From contig NZ_JBGGTQ010000003.1 in assembly GCF_041320705.1 (NCBI RefSeq), positions 555,957 to 619,956 on the forward strand: 64,000 bases of DNA, written 5' to 3'. The translations under genes and the position numbers were made by a program. The stretch comes from Kineococcus mangrovi. GTDB taxonomy: Bacteria > Actinomycetota > Actinomycetes > Actinomycetales > Kineococcaceae. Shown here piece after piece: positions 57,599 to 64,000 of the stretch. The notes beneath the pieces were generated by a model. That model was not told the DNA's origin, did not search any database, and worked only from the letters and a program-made list of their open reading frames with translations. Numbering within the stretch: the stretch's first letter is position 1; each line of letters opens with the position of its first letter.

Positions 57599-58276
57599 TC
57601 ACCCCTCGCCCAGCGCGGCGAGGACGGCCCCGGGGACCGTCAGGTGCGGCCAGTGGCCCGCACCGAGGTCCCCGAGGTCGACCGTGCCGATCCGCGGGTT
57701 GAGGGTGCGCAGGACGCCCAGGTCGACGTCGCGGCTGGAGCGGACGTAGAGGGTCGGCACGGTCAGCGCGGCCAGCAGCGGCCGCGGGTCCAGGGCCAGC
57801 ACGGCGTACCACAGCGGGCGGACGGCGCCGGCGTCGGTGGCGAGGATCCCGGCGACGACCTCCTCGCCCAGGCCCGGGTCGTGCGCGCCCCAGGACGAGC
57901 GCATCGACTCCTCCAGCGTCCGGCGCCAGTCCGCCCGCAGCACCGCGTCCGCGCGGGACGTCTTGCGCGCCAGCGCCTCCGGCGTGACCGGCAGGTTCGC
58001 GTCCAGGAGCACGAGCCGGCGCAGCAGCCCCGGGTGCCGGACGGCCAGGACGAGTCCGGCGACCCCGCCGGTGCTGTGCCCGACGAGGACCGACCCCGCC
58101 GGCACCCGGCCGGCGAGCCGGTCCGCGACCGACTCCAGCGTCACCGGTGCCACGGGGGGTTCCCCGCCGTGCCCGGGCAGGTCCAGCGCGAGCACCGGTT
58201 CGGGGGCGAACCCCGGCGCGAGGCGGCGGAACTGCCAGGGGGCGCACCCGATGCCGGGGACGAGGACGACGCTCAC
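57599..58276 (-). CDS. Alpha/beta hydrolase
   Basis: A 225-residue alpha/beta hydrolase with [13 protein letters not shown] at the start, the nucleophile elbow GHSTGG and a histidine in GAGHWPHL. It is small with a reduced lid. No signal peptide. Substrate unknown. It starts with GTG 13 nt after the glgX stop on the same strand, so it may be co-transcribed with glgX, but a metabolic link is not evident. It is convergent with glgP (6-nt gap). Confidence 0.8.
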   Translation of the reverse strand: MSVVLVPGIGCAPWQFRRLAPGFAPEPVLALDLPGHGGEPPVAPVTLESVADRLAGRVPAGSVLVGHSTGGVAGLVLAVRHPGLLRRLVLLDANLPVTPEALARKTSRADAVLRADWRRTLEESMRSSWGAHDPGLGEEVVAGILATDAGAVRPLWYAVLALDPRPLLAALTVPTLYVRSSRDVDLGVLRTLNPRIGTVDLGDLGAGHWPHLTVPGAVLAALGEG

Positions 58277-58289
58277 GCGACAGCGGTGG

Positions 58290-60461
<2,172 letters not shown>

Positions 60462-60482
60462 CGGCGCAGTCTGCCAGTTCCT

Positions 60483-60488
60483 TACACT
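60483..60488 (+). promoter_or_regulatory. Candidate -10 box of the cysteine desulfurase gene
   Basis: TACACT lies 7 nt before the GTG at 60496, with no ribosome site. Confidence 0.5.
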
Positions 60489-60495
60489 GGACGCC

Positions 60496-61725
60496 GTGAC
60501 GGCGGACCAGCGGGCCTACCTGGACCACGCCTCGACGACCGCCCTGCGGCCCGAGGCCCTCGAGGCGTACGTGGCCGAGACCGCGCGCGGCGCGGGCAAC
60601 CCGTCGTCGCTGCACTCGGCCGGCCGGCGCGCGCGGGTGAGCGTGGAGGAGAGCCGCGAGACGCTCGCCGAGCTCCTGGGCGCCCGCCCCGGCGAGGTCG
60701 TCTGGACCTCCGGCGGCACCGAGAGCGACAACCTGGCCCTGACGGGGCTGTACCGGGCGCGGCGCGACGCCGACCCCCGGCGGCGGCGCATCGTCCTGGC
60801 CGCCACCGAGCACCACGCCGTCCTGGACTGCGTCGAGTGGCTGCAGGCGCGCGAGGGCGCCCTCCTGAGCTGGGTCCCCGTCGACGGGACCGGGCTGGTC
60901 GAGCCGGCCGCCCTCGCCGAGGTGCTGGGCGGGGGCGAGGACGTCGCGCTGGTCTCGCTCATGTGGGCCAACAACGAGGTCGGGACGGTCCAGCCGGTCG
61001 CGGTGGCCGCCGAGGTCGCGCACGCGGTGGGGGTGCCGCTGCACACCGACGCCGTCCAGGCCGTCGGCCACCTGCCCGTGGACTTCGCCGCCTCCGGCGC
61101 GGACCTGCTGTCGCTGTCGGCGCACAAGTTCGGGGGGCCGGTCGGCACCGGTGCGCTGCTCGTCCGGCGCGGCACGACCCTCGTGCCGCTGCAGCAGGGC
61201 GGTGGGCAGGAACTGGGGGTGCGCTCGGGCACCCTGGACGCGCCCGGGGTCCGCGCGAGCGCCGCGGCGCTGCGGGCGGCCGTGGCGGCGCTGCCGGAGG
61301 AGGCCGCGCGGCTGGCGGCGCTGCGGGACCGCCTGCTCGCCGGGGTGTCGCAGGTGCCCGGCGCCGTCGTGCGCGGCGCCGCGCCCGGGCCGGGCCGGTT
61401 GCCCGGGAACGCCCACGTGACGGTCCAGGGGTGCGAGGGCGACTCCCTCACCTACCTGCTCGACGCGGCCGGGGTCGAGTGCTCCACGGGGTCGGCCTGC
61501 CAGGCCGGCGTGCCGCAGCCCAGCCACGTGCTCCTGGCCCTGGGCCTGACACCGGCCGAGGCCGCCGGCGCGTTGCGCTTCTCCCTGGGCTGGACGTCCA
61601 CCGCCGCCGACGTGGACGCCGCCGTGGCCGCCCTCGGGCCGGCTGTCGAGCGGGCCCGCCGGGCCAGCGGGTCCCGGGCGGGCCGGGCCCACCGGCGCCG
61701 TCCCGTCCTGGCGGGGGGTCGGTGA
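60496..61725 (+). CDS. Cysteine desulfurase (IscS/NifS type)
   Basis: PLP enzyme that takes sulfur from cysteine as a persulfide. It has 409 residues. It begins [15 protein letters not shown]; the PLP histidine motif is ATEHHAVLD, the PLP lysine is in LSAHKFGG (about K209), and the catalytic cysteine is in [11 protein letters not shown]. The C-terminal 30 residues are basic. The stop overlaps mnmA (TGATG), so its sulfur most likely goes to tRNA thiolation; it may also serve other pathways. The GTG directly follows a promoter-like hexamer. Confidence 0.95.
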   Translation: MTADQRAYLDHASTTALRPEALEAYVAETARGAGNPSSLHSAGRRARVSVEESRETLAELLGARPGEVVWTSGGTESDNLALTGLYRARRDADPRRRRIVLAATEHHAVLDCVEWLQAREGALLSWVPVDGTGLVEPAALAEVLGGGEDVALVSLMWANNEVGTVQPVAVAAEVAHAVGVPLHTDAVQAVGHLPVDFAASGADLLSLSAHKFGGPVGTGALLVRRGTTLVPLQQGGGQELGVRSGTLDAPGVRASAAALRAAVAALPEEAARLAALRDRLLAGVSQVPGAVVRGAAPGPGRLPGNAHVTVQGCEGDSLTYLLDAAGVECSTGSACQAGVPQPSHVLLALGLTPAEAAGALRFSLGWTSTAADVDAAVAALGPAVERARRASGSRAGRAHRRRPVLAGGR

Positions 61726-62813
61726 TGCGCGTCCTTGCCGCGATGAGCGGGGGCGTGGACTCGGCCGTGGCCGCGGCGCGAGCCGTCGAGGCCGGCCACG
61801 AGGTCGTCGGCGTCCACATGGCCCTGAACCGCGACCCCGGCACGCTGCGCACGGGGTCGCGCGGGTGCTGCACCATCGAGGACTCCCTCGACGCGCGCCG
61901 CGCCGCGGACCTGCTGGGCATCCCGTTCTACGTGTGGGACCTGTCCGGGGACTTCGTCGAGGACGTCGTGGAGGATTTCGTCGCCGAGTACGCCGCGGGC
62001 CGCACCCCGAACCCCTGCGTGCGCTGCAACGAGCGCATCAAGTTCGCCGCGCTGCTGGACAAGGGCATCGCGCTCGGCTTCGACGCCGTCGCCACCGGCC
62101 ACTACGCGCAGGTGCGCCCGGGCCCGGACGGTGCCGCCGAGCTGCACCGCGCCGCCGACGAGGCGAAGGACCAGTCCTACGTGCTCGCCGTCCTCGACGC
62201 CGACCAGGTCGCGCACGCGATGTTCCCCCTCGGCGACGCCCCGACGAAGGCGCAGGTCCGCGAGGAGGCGCGCCGCCGCGGGCTCCCCGTCGCGGACAAG
62301 CCGGACAGCCACGACATCTGCTTCATCCCCGACGGCGACACCCGCGGGTTCCTGGCCGACAAGCTGGGGGAGGTGCCGGGCGAGATCGTCGACGAGTCCG
62401 GGGAGGTCCTCGGCGCCCACACCGGCACGTACGGGTTCACGGTGGGGCAGCGCAAGGGCCTGGGGATCGCCCGACCCGCGCCCGACGGCCGGCCCCGGTA
62501 CGTGCTGAGCATCGAACCCGTCCGCCGCACCGTGACCGTCGGCCCCGCCGAACGGCTCGCCGTGACGGGGGTGCACGCCGTCGACCCGGTCTGGAACGGC
62601 CCGGCGCCGCAGGGTCCGGTCGAGGTGCACGTGCAGGTGCGCGCGCACGGCGAGGCCGTGCCGGCCGTCGTCGAACCCCGCGCCGACGGGCTCGGCATCA
62701 CCCTGCGGACGTCGCTGACCGGGGTCGCCCCCGGCCAGACGGTCGCGGTCTACCGCGGGACGAGGGTGCTGGGTTCGGCGACGATCGCGGGGACGACCGC
62801 CGAGACCTCCTGA
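61725..62813 (+). CDS. mnmA: tRNA-specific 2-thiouridylase
   Basis: Thiolates uridine 34 of tRNA-Lys, -Glu and -Gln. It has 362 residues. The PP-loop is SGGVDS (residues 8-13). The catalytic cysteines lie in NPCVRCNE (about residue 97) and DICFIPDGD (about 199). A C-terminal beta-barrel completes the protein ([10 protein letters not shown] and on). The ATG overlaps the stop of the cysteine desulfurase gene, its likely sulfur donor. I chose ATG 61725 over GTG 61722, which is not in frame. Confidence 0.96.
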   Translation: MRVLAAMSGGVDSAVAAARAVEAGHEVVGVHMALNRDPGTLRTGSRGCCTIEDSLDARRAADLLGIPFYVWDLSGDFVEDVVEDFVAEYAAGRTPNPCVRCNERIKFAALLDKGIALGFDAVATGHYAQVRPGPDGAAELHRAADEAKDQSYVLAVLDADQVAHAMFPLGDAPTKAQVREEARRRGLPVADKPDSHDICFIPDGDTRGFLADKLGEVPGEIVDESGEVLGAHTGTYGFTVGQRKGLGIARPAPDGRPRYVLSIEPVRRTVTVGPAERLAVTGVHAVDPVWNGPAPQGPVEVHVQVRAHGEAVPAVVEPRADGLGITLRTSLTGVAPGQTVAVYRGTRVLGSATIAGTTAETS

Positions 62814-62907
62814 GCCGGCGGCGGCCCGGTCCGGAGGTGCCCCCGGGCACGGGTGCTGCTGGGTCCGTGCAGCGCGGGGCGGCGACCGTCGGTGAGGTGG
62901 GTCCGGC

Positions 62908-64000
62908 TCAGCTCACCAGCACCGTCACGGTGTGGATGGACAACCCCACGAGCCCGCCGACGACGGTCCCGTTGATCCGGATGAACTGCAGGTCCCGGCC
63001 GACGTGCAGTTCGATGCGGCGGGCGGCGTCGTCGCCGTCCCAGCGCGCCACGGTGTCGGAGATGACGGTCGCGAGCTCGGGGGCGAAGCGGCGCACGACG
63101 TGCCCGGCGGCGTCGGTGAGGTGACCCTCGACGCGGGTCGCGAAGGCGGCGTCCTCGACGAGCCGGTGCCCCACGTCGACCAGGGCCTCCTCGCTGCGGG
63201 TGCGCAGCGAACTGCCCGGGTCGGCCAGGGCGTCGGCCAGGAAACCCCGCACGCTGGACCACAGACCGGCCACCGTGTCCGCCAGACCGGGGGAGCTGAG
63301 GAGCCGCTGCTGGAACTCGTCGGCCTTGGCGCGGGTGTCCGGGTCGTGCTGCAGGGCGTCGGCGTACCGGGCCAGCAGGTCGTCGACGGCCTTGCGGCCG
63401 GCGTGCCCGCGGTCGTCGACCATCTCGTCGACCCACCGCTGCGCCTCGGTGTGGACCCGCTTGCCGAGCCGGTCGTTGAGCCAGTCCGGCACCCACAGCG
63501 GGGCCCGGTCGGTGACCAGGCGGCGCACGAGGGTCTCGTTGCGGCGCAGCCACGTCTGCACCTCGACGAGGGTGAGGTCCACGACGGGGTGGTGGGTCCC
63601 GTCGCGCACGACCTCCTCGAGCAGCCGGCCCAGGGTCGGGCTCCACGGCTGCGCGGCCAGGCGCCGGACGAGCACCTGGTCGATGACGGCGGTGACCTCC
63701 TCGTCGCGCAGGATCCCGAGCGCGCCGGTGAGGATCGTCGAGGCCTCCTCCACCACGCGCCGCGAACCGCCCCGGTCGCACAACCACGACCCCGCGCGCC
63801 GGGGGATGCCGGCCCGCTGCACCTTGTCGCGCACGACGTCCTCGGCGAGGAAGTTCTCGGCGACGAACTGCTCCAGGCTCTTGCCGAGCGCCTCCTTGCG
63901 GCGCGGGATGAGCGCGGTGTGCGGGATGGGCAGCCGCAGCGGGTGGCGGAAGATCGCCGTCACGGCGAACCAGTCCGCGACGGCGCCGACCATGGCGGCC
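62908..64000 (-). CDS. DUF445 family membrane protein, 5' partial
   Basis: The frame is open to the right edge of the window, so the start is missing; about 364 residues are visible. The motif MVGAVADWFAVTAIFRHPL and IPHTALIPRRKEALGKSLEQFV are the DUF445/YjiN signature. A long helical middle region follows, and a C-terminal hydrophobic segment (INGTVVGGLVGLSIHTVTVLVS) probably spans the membrane. Function unknown. The 94 nt before mnmA hold no clear terminator. Confidence 0.85.
   Translation of the reverse strand, partial: AAMVGAVADWFAVTAIFRHPLRLPIPHTALIPRRKEALGKSLEQFVAENFLAEDVVRDKVQRAGIPRRAGSWLCDRGGSRRVVEEASTILTGALGILRDEEVTAVIDQVLVRRLAAQPWSPTLGRLLEEVVRDGTHHPVVDLTLVEVQTWLRRNETLVRRLVTDRAPLWVPDWLNDRLGKRVHTEAQRWVDEMVDDRGHAGRKAVDDLLARYADALQHDPDTRAKADEFQQRLLSSPGLADTVAGLWSSVRGFLADALADPGSSLRTRSEEALVDVGHRLVEDAAFATRVEGHLTDAAGHVVRRFAPELATVISDTVARWDGDDAARRIELHVGRDLQFIRINGTVVGGLVGLSIHTVTVLVS

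Overview
The window is a 64 kb, very GC-rich stretch of an actinomycete chromosome. GTG starts are frequent, NucS is present as the mismatch endonuclease, and there is a DivIVA-like coiled-coil protein, a Rho with a long arginine/aspartate-rich insertion, an argS-lysA-hom-thrC-thrB-rho order, and a GlgE glucan pathway. The gene content would fit Kineococcus or a close relative, but that naming is an inference from content and not from a database comparison. No insertion sequence, prophage, CRISPR array or rRNA was seen.

Layout. 1-1.5 kb: end of a glutathione peroxidase gene, a SprT-like metalloprotease gene and tRNA-Arg(CCG). 1.5-8.1 kb: argS, lysA and the hom-thrC-thrB aspartate-family genes. 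8.1-16.4 kb: rho, rpmE, prfA, a winged-helix regulator with a secreted serine hydrolase, prmC, the threonylcarbamoyl-AMP synthase gene, and a lipid-linked sugar phosphotransferase that starts wall polymers. 16.5-24.9 kb: the complete F1Fo ATP synthase operon, preceded by two small membrane proteins and ending in an unusually short epsilon subunit. 24.4-36 kb: mostly single genes (DUF2550, STAS, nucS, an aldolase-type PLP enzyme, hydrolases, a DivIVA-like protein, a thiamine-binding protein, DoxX, an orphan membrane protein and lipoprotein pair, a YbbN-like protein, ABC-F).

36-47.3 kb is the most unusual part. It contains two divergent members of the histidine/aromatic ammonia-lyase family, both lacking the normal Ala-Ser-Gly cofactor triad. 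With them are a LacI-type regulator, an acetyltransferase-like protein, an amidohydrolase and cysteine-dioxygenase-like pair behind two tandem perfect LacI-type operators, and a complete betaine-type (OpuC-like) ABC importer. I read this as a candidate catabolic locus for a quaternary-amine or sulfur-containing histidine-like compound. That substrate is a hypothesis.

47.5-60.5 kb carries glgE-treS-maltokinase-glgB on the minus strand, divergent from glgP, with glgX nearby. Together they make, branch, debranch and phosphorolyse alpha-glucan starting from trehalose. 60.5-62.8 kb carries a cysteine desulfurase overlapping mnmA (tRNA 2-thiouridine), and the window ends inside a DUF445 membrane-protein gene.

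A recurring sequence pattern ties many genes together. A hexamer of form (T/G)A-N3-T lies 6-8 nt upstream of the start codon, usually without a Shine-Dalgarno sequence, which suggests leaderless transcripts.
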